Assembly: GCF_019431375.1 (NCBI RefSeq)
Contig: NZ_CP080267.1
Coordinates: 1,488,001 to 1,552,000, forward strand
Direction of reading: 5' to 3'
Length of the DNA stretch: 64,000 nucleotides
Origin: Alcanivorax sp.
GTDB taxonomy: Bacteria > Pseudomonadota > Gammaproteobacteria > Pseudomonadales > Alcanivoracaceae
Shown: in pieces, positions 50,855 to 59,851 of the stretch
Layout: the number at the start of each line of letters is the position of its first letter
How positions within the stretch are numbered: position 1 is the first letter of the stretch
Position numbers and translations under genes: made by a program
The notes under the pieces: model-generated
Told to the model about the DNA's origin: nothing
The model's input: only the letters and a program-made list of their open reading frames with translations
The model's database searches: none

Positions 50855-50880
50855 GTGACCCCCTCCCCCGTATAGCGGGG

Positions 50881-52287
50881 TTACTTCTTGAAGCGTTTAA
50901 TCATTCGCTTGCGCTTGTGCACCTGGCGATCCGTGAGTACGTTCTTGCGCCCTTCAAAGGGATTGGAACCGGATTTGAATTCCAGCCGGATGGGCGTACC
51001 GTCCAGTTTCAATACTTCCCGGAAACGGTTTTCCAGAAAGCGCTTGTAGCTGATCGGCAACGATTCAGTACGGTTGCCATGCAAGATAATGGTTGGCGGA
51101 TTGTTGCCGCCCAGGTGGGCGTAACGAAGCTTGGCGCGGAAACGGCCATTACGCGGCGGCGGGTGGCCGGCGGTAATGCTTTCCATGATCCGCGTCATCT
51201 CGTTGGTGCCCACCTTGATAAAGGCAGAATCCCAGGCTTTTTCGATCATGCCCCACAAGTCGCCCACGCCGGTGCCATGTAGCGCGGAAATGAACTTGAT
51301 CTTCACCCAGGGGGCGAATTCCAGGCGGCGCCCCAGTTCCACGCGCACCCGCTCCTTGTGGTCCGCATCCAGACCATCCCACTTGTTCACTGCGATCATC
51401 AGGGCGCGGCCACTGTCGAGCACATAGCCCAGCAGGTGCAGATCCTGATCGGTGATGCCTTCACGGGCATCGATCACCAGCACCACCACCTGGGCTGCGT
51501 CCACCGCCTGCAGCGCCTTGATCACGGAGAATTTTTCCACCATTTCCGCGACCTTGCCACGGCGACGTACCCCGGCGGTATCAATCAGGGTATAAGCCTT
51601 GTCCATGCGCTCGAAGGGGATCTCGATGGAATCCCGGGTGGTGCCGGCGTGATCGAAGACCACCACACGCTCTTCCCCCAGCATGCGGTTGATCAGGGTG
51701 GATTTGCCTACATTGGGGCGACCCAGCACGGCCACACGAATGCTGCCATCACTGGTATCCACCGGTTCGCCCTGTTCATCGTAATAGGGCTCCAGATCCG
51801 GAAAGGCCGCCAGTACGGTTTCGATCATGCTGCGCACACCACGGCCATGGGCAGCCGCGATCGGCAGCACCTCATTGAGACCCAGGGCATAGAAATCCGC
51901 CATGGCGGTGTCCGGGTCGATGCCATCGGTCTTGTTCACCACCAGGTAAGTGGGCTTGGGCAGCTTGCGTAGCTCCATGGCGATCTGCTCGTCGGCAGCG
52001 GTCAGACCGGCGCGGCCATCCACCATGAACAATACCAGGTCCGCCTCACCCACCGCCGTCAGCGATTGCTCTGTCATCGGCGCGTCGATGCCATCGTCGT
52101 TTTCCCCGATCCCGCCGGTATCCACGACGGTGTACAGGTAGTCCCCAAGCCTGCCGTCACCGTACTTGCGGTCACGGGTCAGCCCCGGGTAATCCGCTAC
52201 CAGGGCATCACGGGTACGGGTAAGTCGGTTAAACAGGGTGGATTTGCCCACATTGGGCCGCCCCACCAGGGCGATGACCGGTTTCAT
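50881..52287 (-). CDS. der: Ribosome-assembly GTPase Der (EngA)
   Basis: 468 residues with two tandem GTPase domains: first GRPNVGKSTLFNRLT and DTGGIGEND with NKTD, second GRPNVGKSTLINRMLGEE and DTAGVRRRGKV with NKWD. A C-terminal KH-like domain (PTIILHGNRTESLPISYKRF) follows, with a basic tail KRKRMIKRFKK. Der is essential for 50S subunit maturation. It follows the bamB remnant on the same strand, the usual hisS-yfgM-bamB-der order. Confidence 0.97.
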   Translation of the reverse strand: MKPVIALVGRPNVGKSTLFNRLTRTRDALVADYPGLTRDRKYGDGRLGDYLYTVVDTGGIGENDDGIDAPMTEQSLTAVGEADLVLFMVDGRAGLTAADEQIAMELRKLPKPTYLVVNKTDGIDPDTAMADFYALGLNEVLPIAAAHGRGVRSMIETVLAAFPDLEPYYDEQGEPVDTSDGSIRVAVLGRPNVGKSTLINRMLGEERVVVFDHAGTTRDSIEIPFERMDKAYTLIDTAGVRRRGKVAEMVEKFSVIKALQAVDAAQVVVLVIDAREGITDQDLHLLGYVLDSGRALMIAVNKWDGLDADHKERVRVELGRRLEFAPWVKIKFISALHGTGVGDLWGMIEKAWDSAFIKVGTNEMTRIMESITAGHPPPRNGRFRAKLRYAHLGGNNPPTIILHGNRTESLPISYKRFLENRFREVLKLDGTPIRLEFKSGSNPFEGRKNVLTDRQVHKRKRMIKRFKK

Positions 52288-52416
52288 AGTTGTCTCTGCA
52301 AGGATGTCTGGGCGCTATGGTAACGCAATTCGGTGATAGAGGCGGAGAGAAGAAAATCAGGAAAACAGGGGGAAGACGCGCAAGGAGCGGCCACTCGACC
52401 GCTCCCTTCGTAAAGA

Positions 52417-53367
52417 TTAACGTTCTTTCAGCTGGTAAGCGGCCAGTTTGCCATCGTAGCTGAGCACATAGAGGACACCATCGTAGCTCACTGCGGTACC
52501 GGCAAAACCATCCCGGTCGTGGCGTTTGCGGGCAACGATGCTGCCATCGTCCACATCCAGCCAGTGCAAGTAGCCTTCAAAGTCGCCAGTTACCACGTGG
52601 TTGCCCTGTACTGCGGTACCGGTAAGACGGCGACCATAGAGCTTGTCCTGCTTCCACAGAACGGTACCACTGCGCATATCCAGGGCGCGCACCACACCTT
52701 TGTCGTCAGCCACGAACAGGCTGCCGTTGCTGGCACTGATGATCTGGGCGCTGGACAGTTCCTTTTCCCAGTAGGGGCGACCGTTTTCCTGGTCCACCAC
52801 TGCCGCCTTGCCCTGGAAGGTCACCGCGAACACACCGCCACCTTCCACAATCAGGTTGCTGTCCACATCCACCAAACGGTCCAGTTCAGAGCGACCGGTA
52901 GGCTCGGCAATACGCTGCTCCCAGACAGGGACACCATTTTCCAGATCCAGCGCCGCCAGCTTGGCATTGGCAAAACCGGCGTAGGCCTTGCCGTTTGCCA
53001 GGGTAGGCTGTGCCAGACCACGCAGGGTCAGAGTTGGCACCGGGGTCTCGTAGTCCCACAGCTGTTCGCCGCTTTCCACATCCAGGGCAGTCACATGGCC
53101 GTCCTGGGTCTGGAAGACGGCGACATTGCCGTCACTGGCGGGAATTGCCAGGGCTTCACCGGAAAGCCGGGTGCGCCACAGGGTATCGCCGGTTTCCATG
53201 GACAGGGCCACGGCCATACCCTCGCGGGTACCGTAGAGCACCATGCCATAGCCGGCATAAAAACCACCGGCAATACGGTCTTCGGTTTTCACCCGCCATT
53301 GCCGCTTGCCCTTGTCGCGGCTGACCGCATACACATTGCCGAATACGTCGCCGGCAAATACCTGTCC
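52417..53367 (-). pseudogene. bamB: BamB, N-terminally deleted outer-membrane assembly lipoprotein
   Basis: About 317 residues of the eight-bladed beta-propeller are present, from PGQVFAGDVFGNVYAVSRDK to the C-terminus, with family motifs (SLRGLAQPTLANGKAYAGFA-like, EQRIAEPTGRSELDRLVDVD, GDFEGYLHWLDVDDG). The signal peptide, lipobox cysteine and first propeller blade (about 65-70 residues) are missing. The sequence upstream switches directly to yfgM in another frame at about 53366-53380, so an internal deletion of roughly 0.5 kb joins the two genes. Without the signal it could not reach the periplasm. BamB supports beta-barrel insertion by the BAM complex. Confidence 0.85.
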
Positions 53368-53657
53368 AGGCGAGCGTAATCCGCGTAGGCACTGCCGGAG
53401 TGCTCCTCAATCAGCAGATCGGCCTTGTCGTTGACCACCGCCGCATCCATGGGATTGGCGGACAGGGCTTCCACCATGACCTGGTATTCCGCCGAGGCCT
53501 CAGCCGCCTGCTCACCCTGGTGGCCCTGCCATTGACGCCAGCCAATCAGCGCCGCCACTGCCAGCACCACCGTAATGACTGCGGCAGTTCCGTTTTCCTG
53601 CCACCAGGCCTTGATGCGTTCAACCTGTTCTTCTTCGTCGCGGATGTAATCGACCAC
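53289..53657 (-). pseudogene. yfgM: YfgM, 3' deleted, fused out of frame to bamB
   Basis: The GTG at 53657 (AAGGAG 6 bp upstream) begins MVDYIRDEEEQVERIKAWWQ, a YfgM N-terminus with its membrane helix (AVITVVLAVAALIGWRQW) and start of the TPR region (NDKADLLIEEHSGSAYADYA). After YARL, near 53375, similarity ends and the frame runs 25 codons into bamB sequence. YfgM is a periplasmic chaperone partner of SecYEG and PpiD; about half of it is lost here. The 23 or so tail residues are meaningless. Confidence 0.85.
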
Positions 53658-53678
53658 CCTGCTCTCCTTTGTTATTTC

Positions 53679-53924
53679 AGTTGCGAGCCGCAAGCTTCAA
53701 GCCGCAAGGCGCGAGCAAAGCTGCTGCTGCCTGCCGGGCCGTGCCCGCGCTCACATGTCTTTTCGCTATGCGAACATAGCAGATTCGCTGCGCTCCCCCT
53801 TCGGGCAGTTAATGCGCGGCGCTCCGTTCTCACACCCATACCTTAATGGAGGTTGTGGGACGTCATGCTTGCATGACGAAGGCTTCCGGTTTTCCTTGCT
53901 GCTGTCAGCTTGTGGCTTCCAGCT
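53679..53924. repeat. AGCT-rich repeat downstream of the hisS fragment
   Basis: The arm CAGTTGCGAGCCGCAAGCTT continuing to GGCGCGAGC (53679-53717) and the inverse CAGCTTGTGGCTTCCAGCTG at 53904-53923 bracket a stretch that includes a REP-like CGCTATGCGAACATAGC near 53763. Same family as 928-1094. Confidence 0.5.
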
Positions 53925-54211
53925 GTTTAATCGTTTCGGCTACCTGCGCCTGTGCCACCAGCTGCTGTTCGCCCTGGCCGCGTAGCGGTTTTACAGTCAC
54001 GCTGTTATTGGCCAGTTCGTCTTCACCGATGATCAGGGCCACCGCGGCGCCGCTGCGGTCCGCCTTTTTCATCTGACTCTTGAAACTGCCGCCGCCACAA
54101 TGGAGCTGGATGCCACGACCGGGCAAGACATCACGCAACTGCTCTGCCAGTGCCATGGTCGGCGCCAGCACATCACCCATGGCCATCACATAGACGTCCA
54201 CGGTGGCTGAC
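53905..54211 (-). pseudogene. hisS: Duplicated 3' fragment of hisS
   Basis: About 100 codons of the HisRS anticodon-binding domain, DVYVMAMGDVLAPTMALAEQ through SQMKKADRSGAAVALIIGED, repeat the 3' end of the complete hisS gene 528 bp upstream. From 54004 to 54211 it is nearly identical in DNA to 54532-54739, then the last 35 codons differ (VTVKPLRGQGEQQLVAQAQV versus VTVKPLRGQAEQKQVAQGDV). It has no catalytic domain. It looks like the old 3' end left after recombination with a related hisS allele, or an assembly artefact. Confidence 0.85.
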
Positions 54212-54286
54212 TTTTATAACCCGGAAGTGTGCTTCCCGGCGTTTGTGTATTTCGTTTGTTCCGGCGCACAAATCAACGCCGGGGAT

Positions 54287-54433
54287 AGCAAGCTACAAGC
54301 CTCAAGCTGCAACGCGATCAATGCCGTGCCATTCATTTTCCGTCACAGCCGCGCTCATACTCAGATCGCGGGCAACATGGTTGCAACTAGCTGCCACCTG
54401 CGATCGCGCCTTGCAGCTTGAAACTTGTAGCTG
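54287..54433. repeat. AGCT-rich hairpin repeat between hisS and its fragment
   Basis: AGCAAGCTACAAGCCTCAAG continuing to CTGCAACGCGATC (54287-54319) is inverted at 54402-54432 (GATCGCGCCTTGCAGCTTGA continuing to AACTTGTAGCT). A separate small palindrome CCCGGCGTTTGTG/CACAAATCAACGCCGGG lies at 54237-54283. Confidence 0.65.
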
Positions 54434-54438
54434 TCCTT

Positions 54439-55707
54439 TTATTCCAGAAATGATATCAGCGCGTTGGTGACATCGCCCTGGGCGACCTGTTTCTGTTCGG
54501 CCTGCCCGCGTAACGGTTTCACCGTGACCACACCGCTGGCCAGTTCGTCTTCACCGATGATCAGTGCCACCGCGGCACCGCTGCGGTCCGCCTTTTTCAT
54601 CTGGCTCTTGAAACTGCCGCCGCCACAATGGAGCTGGATACCACGACCGGGCAAGACATCACGCAACTGCTCTGCCAGTGCCATGGTCGGCGCCAGCACA
54701 TCACCCATGGCCATCACATAGACGTCCACGGTGGCTGACAGTTCCGGCTTTTCCTGCTCGATCAGCAGAATCAGTCTTTCCACGCCCATGGCAAAGCCCA
54801 CCCCGGGGGTCGGTTTGCCACCCAGCTGTTCCACCAGACCATCGTAGCGACCACCGGCACAGACGGTTCCCTGGGCACCCAGCGCCTCGGTGGTCCACTC
54901 GAACACGGTCTTGCCGTAGTAGTCCAGGCCACGCACCAGATAGGGGTTCACTTTATAAGCAATGCCGTTGGCATCGAGCAAGGCTTTCAGGCCGTCAAAG
55001 TGCTCGCGGGCGTCGTCATTGAGGTAATCCGCCAGCTGCGGCGCCTCCTTGAGCACTTCTCGCGTACCTGGGTCCTTGCTGTCCAGCACCCGCAGGGGGC
55101 TGCGCTCGAGGCGTTTCTGTGAGTCCTCGTCCAGACGTTCGAAATGCGCCTTCAGGTAATCCACCAGGGCATCGCGGTAACGGGCCCGATCTTCACTGTC
55201 GCCCAGGGAATTCAGCTCCAGGGTGACCTTGTCGGCCAGGCCCAGGGCTTTCCAGAGACGGGCGGTGAGCAGGATCACTTCCGCATCGATATCCGGACCG
55301 GTGATGCCGAACACTTCCACGCCGATCTGGTGAAACTGACGGTAACGGCCAGCCTGGGGGCGTTCGTGACGGAACATGGGGCCGGTGTACCAGAGCCGTT
55401 GGGTCTGGTTGTACAGCAGGCCGTGCTGTTCGCAGGCGCGCACGCAGCTGGCAGTGCCCTCCGGGCGCAGGGTCAGGCTGTCGCCGTTGCGGTCCTCGAA
55501 GGTGTACATCTCTTTTTCGACGATGTCAGTGACTTCACCGATGCTGCGCTTGAACAGATCGGTCTGCTCGACCACGGGCATGCGGATTTCCTGATAGCCG
55601 TAGCTGGCCAGCACGATGCGCACCCTGTCTTCCAGCCACTGCCAGAGACCGGTCTGTTCCGGCAGGATGTCGTTCATCCCGCGGATGGAGGTAATCTTCT
55701 TGCTCAC
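54439..55707 (-). CDS. hisS: Histidyl-tRNA synthetase
   Basis: 422 residues, full length. Class II motifs: IRGMNDILPEQTGLW, motif 2 YTGPMFRHERPQAGRYRQFH, His-specific VRGLDYYGKTVFEWT, motif 3 GVGFAMGVERLILLIEQ, and a C-terminal anticodon-binding domain. It charges tRNA-His. It follows ispG after a hairpin repeat, as in E. coli. A duplicate of its 3' end lies downstream. Confidence 0.96.
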   Translation of the reverse strand: MSKKITSIRGMNDILPEQTGLWQWLEDRVRIVLASYGYQEIRMPVVEQTDLFKRSIGEVTDIVEKEMYTFEDRNGDSLTLRPEGTASCVRACEQHGLLYNQTQRLWYTGPMFRHERPQAGRYRQFHQIGVEVFGITGPDIDAEVILLTARLWKALGLADKVTLELNSLGDSEDRARYRDALVDYLKAHFERLDEDSQKRLERSPLRVLDSKDPGTREVLKEAPQLADYLNDDAREHFDGLKALLDANGIAYKVNPYLVRGLDYYGKTVFEWTTEALGAQGTVCAGGRYDGLVEQLGGKPTPGVGFAMGVERLILLIEQEKPELSATVDVYVMAMGDVLAPTMALAEQLRDVLPGRGIQLHCGGGSFKSQMKKADRSGAAVALIIGEDELASGVVTVKPLRGQAEQKQVAQGDVTNALISFLE

Positions 55708-55723
55708 GAAAATTCCTTGGTAA

Positions 55724-55808
55724 AAAAGTCGGACGTCTGATGCCGGACGTCGGACGCGAAACCTGCGGGGTTTCAGGCGTCTGACGCCAGACTTCCGACG
55801 TCCGACCT
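55724..55808. repeat. GTCGGACGTCTGA-type hairpin repeat between ispG and hisS
   Basis: AGTCGGACGTCTGATGCCGG continuing to ACGTCGGACGC (55728-55759) and its inverse GCGTCTGACGCCAGACTTCC ending GACGTCCGAC (55778-55807) flank a small stem GAAACC/GGGTTTC around TGCG at 55759-55775. Same family as 42556-42656. Confidence 0.7.
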
Positions 55809-55809
55809 G

Positions 55810-56928
55810 TCATTCACTTCTGGCAATAATGCCTTTGGCTTCGTCGTCGCGCTGTTTCTTTACCTTGGCCCGTACCATGCGCTCCAGTTCGTCGACCAGA
55901 TTGTCCGCGGTCACGTGGTGGCTCTTCTTGCCGTCCTCGTAGGACAGGTTATTGGGCGTGCCGCCGGTGAGTCCCACATCCGCTTCCCGGGCTTCGCCGG
56001 GACCGTTTACCAGACAGCCGATGACGGCCAGGTCCACGGACTCATTGATATCTTCCAGGCGCGCTTCCAGTTCGTTGACGGTCTTGATCACGTCGAAGTT
56101 CTGCCGGGAACAGCTTGGACAGGCGATGATGTTCACGCCTTTCTTGCGCAGGTTCAGGCTTTTCAGGATATCGAAGCCCACACGCACTTCCTCCACCGGA
56201 TCGGCGGCCAGGGAAATGCGGATGGTATCGCCGATGCCTTCCATCAGCAGCGCACCCAGCGCCACGGCGGATTTCACCGTGCCGGAACGGAACGTGCCCG
56301 CTTCGGTGACACCCAGGTGCAGGGGCTGTTCCAGCTGGGCAGACAGCTTGCGGTAGGCCTGCAGGGTCATGAAGACGTTGGACGCCTTCACGCTCACCTT
56401 GAAGTCCTGAAAATCGTAGCGATCAAGAATCTCCGCATGGCGCATGGCGGATTCCACCAGCGCATCGGAGGTGGGCTCGCCGTATTTACGCTGCAATTCC
56501 TTTTCCAGGGAGCCGGCGTTGACACCAATCCGTATGGGAATGCCCTTGTCCTTGGCGCACTGGATCACGGCCTTGATACGGTCTTCGCGGCCGATATTGC
56601 CCGGGTTGATACGCAGGCAATCCACGCCCCGCTCTGCCACGGCTAGGGCAATCTTGTAATCGTAGTGAATATCCGCCACCAGTGGCACGTCCACCTGCTG
56701 GCGAATTTTTCCGAACGCTTCGGCGGCATCCATGCTGGGCACCGATACCCGCACGATATCCACACCGGCATCCTGCAAGCGGCGGATCTGGCCAACCGTG
56801 GCGTCCACGTCGCAGGTTTCGGTGTTGGTCATGCTTTGTACGGAGATGGGGGCATCGCCGCCCACGGGGACATTACCGACAAAGATTTGACGGGTCTTGC
56901 GGCGCTGGATTTTGACTTCCGGTTCCAT
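55810..56928 (-). CDS. ispG: IspG, HMBPP synthase (MEP pathway)
   Basis: 372 residues. The N-terminal TIM barrel (APISVQSMTNTETCDVDATV, LVADIHYDYKIALAVAERGV, RINPGNIGREDRIKAVIQCA) is joined to a ferredoxin-like [4Fe-4S] domain with cysteines in NIIACPSCSRQNFD and VIGCLVNGPGEAREADVG. It converts methylerythritol cyclodiphosphate to HMBPP in isoprenoid synthesis. It lies 20 bp after rodZ and before hisS. Confidence 0.97.
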   Translation of the reverse strand: MEPEVKIQRRKTRQIFVGNVPVGGDAPISVQSMTNTETCDVDATVGQIRRLQDAGVDIVRVSVPSMDAAEAFGKIRQQVDVPLVADIHYDYKIALAVAERGVDCLRINPGNIGREDRIKAVIQCAKDKGIPIRIGVNAGSLEKELQRKYGEPTSDALVESAMRHAEILDRYDFQDFKVSVKASNVFMTLQAYRKLSAQLEQPLHLGVTEAGTFRSGTVKSAVALGALLMEGIGDTIRISLAADPVEEVRVGFDILKSLNLRKKGVNIIACPSCSRQNFDVIKTVNELEARLEDINESVDLAVIGCLVNGPGEAREADVGLTGGTPNNLSYEDGKKSHHVTADNLVDELERMVRAKVKKQRDDEAKGIIARSE

Positions 56929-56948
56929 GGTGTTTCTACCCTCGCGAA

Positions 56949-57848
56949 TCAGGGAATGGAGACTCGCACAACTGTACCGGGGGAATTCGTCGGCAAGGTG
57001 ACAGCCTCACCATTGAGGATCAGTTCATCGACGGCACCCGCATCGCCCAGGGTAAGGCTGAATGGCGCTTTGCCGTCCAGCTGCAGAGAGGTGCCTGCCG
57101 GCTGCTCCCCCTGACGCAAGGTGCGTCCGGCGGCGTCCTTGACGCTGATCCAGCAGTTGCCGGAAAAGGCCATCAGCAGGCGATCCAGACCGTTTTCGGC
57201 CAACATGTTCGGTGCCGGCTCGTCGCTGCTATCTACGCTCTCTGCGCCTTCATCACTGTCGATGTCTGACGCTGGCTCACTCTTTTCAGGCTGGGTGTCG
57301 TTAGCCGCATCGTCAAGCGGCTGGGAAGACAGTTCATCACCGGTCTGCTGTGGCAGCTGTTCCGGCTGAGCGGAAAAAGGGCCAGCTTCCTCTCCGACCT
57401 CTTCATCACCCTGCACGGATGCCGACTCTTCAGGCGTATTCATGCCGGACGACAGCGGCGCCAGCGCCTTCTCTTCCGGCCACAGCCAGATCAGCAAAGC
57501 CACCACAACCAGCAGTGCCACCACCGCCAGCAACGGCTTGCGCCACACGGACGGTGGCGGCGCCATTTTGGGCAGATCCAGCGGCTTGTCAAAGGCATCA
57601 TCGTTAACCATCTGCTGGAAGGTATTGGCAATTTCATCGGCCGGCAGGCCCAGCAGCTTGGCGTAGTTTTTCAGGTAACCCTTTACGAAGGTCGCTTCGG
57701 GCAGACGCTCGTAGTCATCCGCTTCCAGAGCTACCAGGTAGCTCTGGGAAAGGTGCATCCGCTTCGCCGCTTCGGCAGGGGTCCAACCCAGTGCCTCACG
57801 GGCTTTGCGACAACGTTCACCCGGTAACACGACCATGTTATCGCTCAT
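56949..57848 (-). CDS. rodZ: RodZ-like cytoskeletal/cell-shape protein
   Basis: 299 residues. An N-terminal Xre-type HTH (LPGERCRKAREALGWTPAEA, AKRMHLSQSYLVALEADDYE) is followed by a basic linker, one membrane helix (LLAVVALLVVVALLIWLW), an acidic periplasmic linker, and a C-terminal DUF4115 beta domain (LMAFSGNCWISVKDAAGRTL). RodZ links MreB to the envelope. The ATG at 57848 overlaps the pilF stop by ATGA and has GGAG 8 bp upstream, so this start is preferred over one at 57884. Confidence 0.93.
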   Translation of the reverse strand: MSDNMVVLPGERCRKAREALGWTPAEAAKRMHLSQSYLVALEADDYERLPEATFVKGYLKNYAKLLGLPADEIANTFQQMVNDDAFDKPLDLPKMAPPPSVWRKPLLAVVALLVVVALLIWLWPEEKALAPLSSGMNTPEESASVQGDEEVGEEAGPFSAQPEQLPQQTGDELSSQPLDDAANDTQPEKSEPASDIDSDEGAESVDSSDEPAPNMLAENGLDRLLMAFSGNCWISVKDAAGRTLRQGEQPAGTSLQLDGKAPFSLTLGDAGAVDELILNGEAVTLPTNSPGTVVRVSIP

Positions 57849-58627
57849 TTCCCGCTCTCCTGAGAGGCTTTCCAATTCTGCCACTCGCGGTATTCCGCTG
57901 AGCGGCGATAAATATTTTCCAGTGCCAGCTCATAGCTGGACTGCTGATCTTCGTAGCCCAAATCGTTGGCCAGACGGATGCCGAGCCACAATGACCGGGC
58001 ACTTTGCCGGCCGCTACGCTGCAGGTATTGCTGGTAGTAATCCCAGCCCATGCGCATGCGCTCTTCCTTGTAATAGAGCTCAGCCAGTTCCAGGTTCGGG
58101 GTAACCGCGCGGCTATCAAGGCGAATGGCTTTGATAAAAGCCTTCTTCGCCGCCTCTTCATCGCCCAGCTCACGGTAACAACGCCCCATATTGGCCCAAG
58201 CACTGCCACGGCCCTGATAGGAGGGATCATTGGCGGCACGTTTGAATTTTTCCAGTGCGCCCTGATAATCACCACGGCTGTACAACATGGTGCCGTAATT
58301 GTTCAGTGCCGGAGCGTAGTTACTATCTGCCTTGAGTGACTTACGGTAATGAAATTCTTCCCGCTCCGGGTCATTTTCATACTTGTAAAGCAGCGCCATG
58401 GCATTGTGGGCCACCGCGCTGTCGTCGTTGTGAGCCAAAGCCCGTGAGAAATGACGACGGGCCTCGGAAGGGTCGCCCTGCTGCAGATACTGCAGACCAG
58501 CAGCCACACGGCTGGTCACTGCATTATCCACGTTCACTTCCCGTTGCCCCGATTCCACCGTCACACACCCGGTGGCCAACAGGCCCGCGATCAGCAGACC
58601 CGGAAAAACCCGAAAAAAACGTCTCAT
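57845..58627 (-). CDS. pilF: PilF/PilW type IV pilus assembly lipoprotein
   Basis: 260 residues. A lipoprotein signal (GLLIAGLLATGCVTVES, Cys21) precedes six TPR-like repeats (AAGLQYLQQGDPSEARRHFS, YAPALNNYGTMLYSRGDYQG, WANMGRCYRELGDEEAAKKA). PilF is the pilotin that brings the PilQ secretin to the outer membrane and so is needed for type IV pili. It overlaps rlmN and rodZ by 4 bp each, so rlmN-pilF-rodZ-ispG is one operon. Confidence 0.93.
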   Translation of the reverse strand: MRRFFRVFPGLLIAGLLATGCVTVESGQREVNVDNAVTSRVAAGLQYLQQGDPSEARRHFSRALAHNDDSAVAHNAMALLYKYENDPEREEFHYRKSLKADSNYAPALNNYGTMLYSRGDYQGALEKFKRAANDPSYQGRGSAWANMGRCYRELGDEEAAKKAFIKAIRLDSRAVTPNLELAELYYKEERMRMGWDYYQQYLQRSGRQSARSLWLGIRLANDLGYEDQQSSYELALENIYRRSAEYREWQNWKASQESGK

Positions 58628-59769
58628 TGCGCTTGCGCTGTGTTGTTATCGGTTTGTTCGGAGCGATGAAAAATGGATTGCTTCCAGCGCTCACTGCGCC
58701 GGGTCCGATCTTGCACCTGCCCCACCAGCTGACCACAGGCGGCATCAATATCATCACCGCGCGTTGTCCTTACGGTCGTCAGCAATCCATTGTCATTCAG
58801 GTACTTATGAAATTCCAGAATATCGCTTTTCCGTGACCGTTCATAACCGGCATGGGGAAAAGGATTGAACGGGATCAGGTTGACCTTCACCGGGATGCCG
58901 TTAAGCAGCTTGACCAGCTGACGGGCGTGTTCCGGTTTGTCATTCACATCACGCAGCATCACATATTCCATGGTAATGGTGTTGTGACGGTGGGTGATGT
59001 TGTCGCTGTAACGCTTGCAGGCCGCCATCAATTCTTTCAGCGGGTACTTGCGATTCAGCGGCACCAATTCATTGCGCAGCTCGTCATTGGGTGCGTGCAG
59101 GCTGACTGCCAGCGACACATCCAGATCCTGGCTGAGCTGGTCCATCCTCGGAATATGGCCGGAGGTGGACAGGGTAATGCGCTTCTTGCCGATACCGTAA
59201 CCCAGGTCATCTTTCATGATGCGCATGGCGGTGAGCACATTGTCATAATTGAGCATGGGTTCGCCCATGCCCATCATCACCACGTTGGTGATGGGGTGTT
59301 CGCCAAGATTGCGACGGGGACCAAAGGCACGGCTGGCCTGCCATACCTGGCCGATAATCTCGGCGCTGGTCATGTCGCGCTGGAAACCCTGCTTGCCGGT
59401 GGAGCAGAAGCTGCAATCCACGGCACAGCCCACCTGGGACGACACGCACAGGGTGCCGCGGCGACCATCAGGGATAAAAACGGTTTCCACAGAACCACCA
59501 CCGCTCAGTTCGAACACCCACTTGCGGGTACCGTCACGGCTGATGCTTTCATGAGCCACATCCGGGCCACGGATTTCCGCCACCTCGGACAGTTTCTGGC
59601 GCAATGCCTTGCCCACATCGGTCATTTGCTCGAAGGAATCCGCCTGATGGTGGTGAATCCACTTGAGTACCTGCTGGGCACGGAACTTCTTCTCGCCCAT
59701 TTCCAGGAAGAATTCTTCCATTTGCGGACGGGAAAGACCGAGCAGATTGACCTTCTGTTGGGTTGTCAT
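58624..59769 (-). CDS. rlmN: RlmN, rRNA/tRNA adenine-C2 methyltransferase
   Basis: 381 residues of a radical SAM methyltransferase. The cluster motif is CAVDCSFCSTGKQG. The methyl-carrying cysteine lies near the C-terminus in DDIDAACGQLVG, and the second catalytic cysteine in GTLCVSSQVGC. Family motifs PVNLIPFNPFPHAGYERS and NVVMMGMGEPMLNYDNV are present. It methylates A2503 of 23S rRNA and A37 of some tRNAs. It lies first in the rlmN-pilF-rodZ-ispG unit. Confidence 0.96.
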   Translation of the reverse strand: MTTQQKVNLLGLSRPQMEEFFLEMGEKKFRAQQVLKWIHHHQADSFEQMTDVGKALRQKLSEVAEIRGPDVAHESISRDGTRKWVFELSGGGSVETVFIPDGRRGTLCVSSQVGCAVDCSFCSTGKQGFQRDMTSAEIIGQVWQASRAFGPRRNLGEHPITNVVMMGMGEPMLNYDNVLTAMRIMKDDLGYGIGKKRITLSTSGHIPRMDQLSQDLDVSLAVSLHAPNDELRNELVPLNRKYPLKELMAACKRYSDNITHRHNTITMEYVMLRDVNDKPEHARQLVKLLNGIPVKVNLIPFNPFPHAGYERSRKSDILEFHKYLNDNGLLTTVRTTRGDDIDAACGQLVGQVQDRTRRSERWKQSIFHRSEQTDNNTAQAQ

Positions 59770-59806
59770 AGCATTCTCCAGTAGGAAACCGGGTTTCCTT
59801 TAAACG

Positions 59807-59833
59807 CCAGCCACGGCCAGAGGCCGTGGCTGG
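59807..59833 (-). terminator. Hairpin downstream of ndk
   Basis: CCAGCCACGGCC and GGCCGTGGCTGG form a 12-bp stem (59807-59818 and 59822-59833) around AGA, 19 bp beyond the ndk stop on the minus strand. There is no strong U-tract, so it may be an inefficient terminator or transcript stabiliser. A second palindrome, GGAAACCGGGTTTCC, lies at 59784-59798. Confidence 0.55.
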
Positions 59834-59851
59834 GGGTGCCCACTCGCTATA

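Noticed and set aside
48698..50875. A 725-codon plus-strand frame
   Set aside because: It lies wholly opposite the TonB receptor gene, whose plug motifs are clear.
54237..54283. Terminator of the hisS fragment
   Set aside because: The CCCGGCG/CGCCGGG palindrome has no adjoining U-tract and lies upstream, not downstream, of the fragment on the coding strand.
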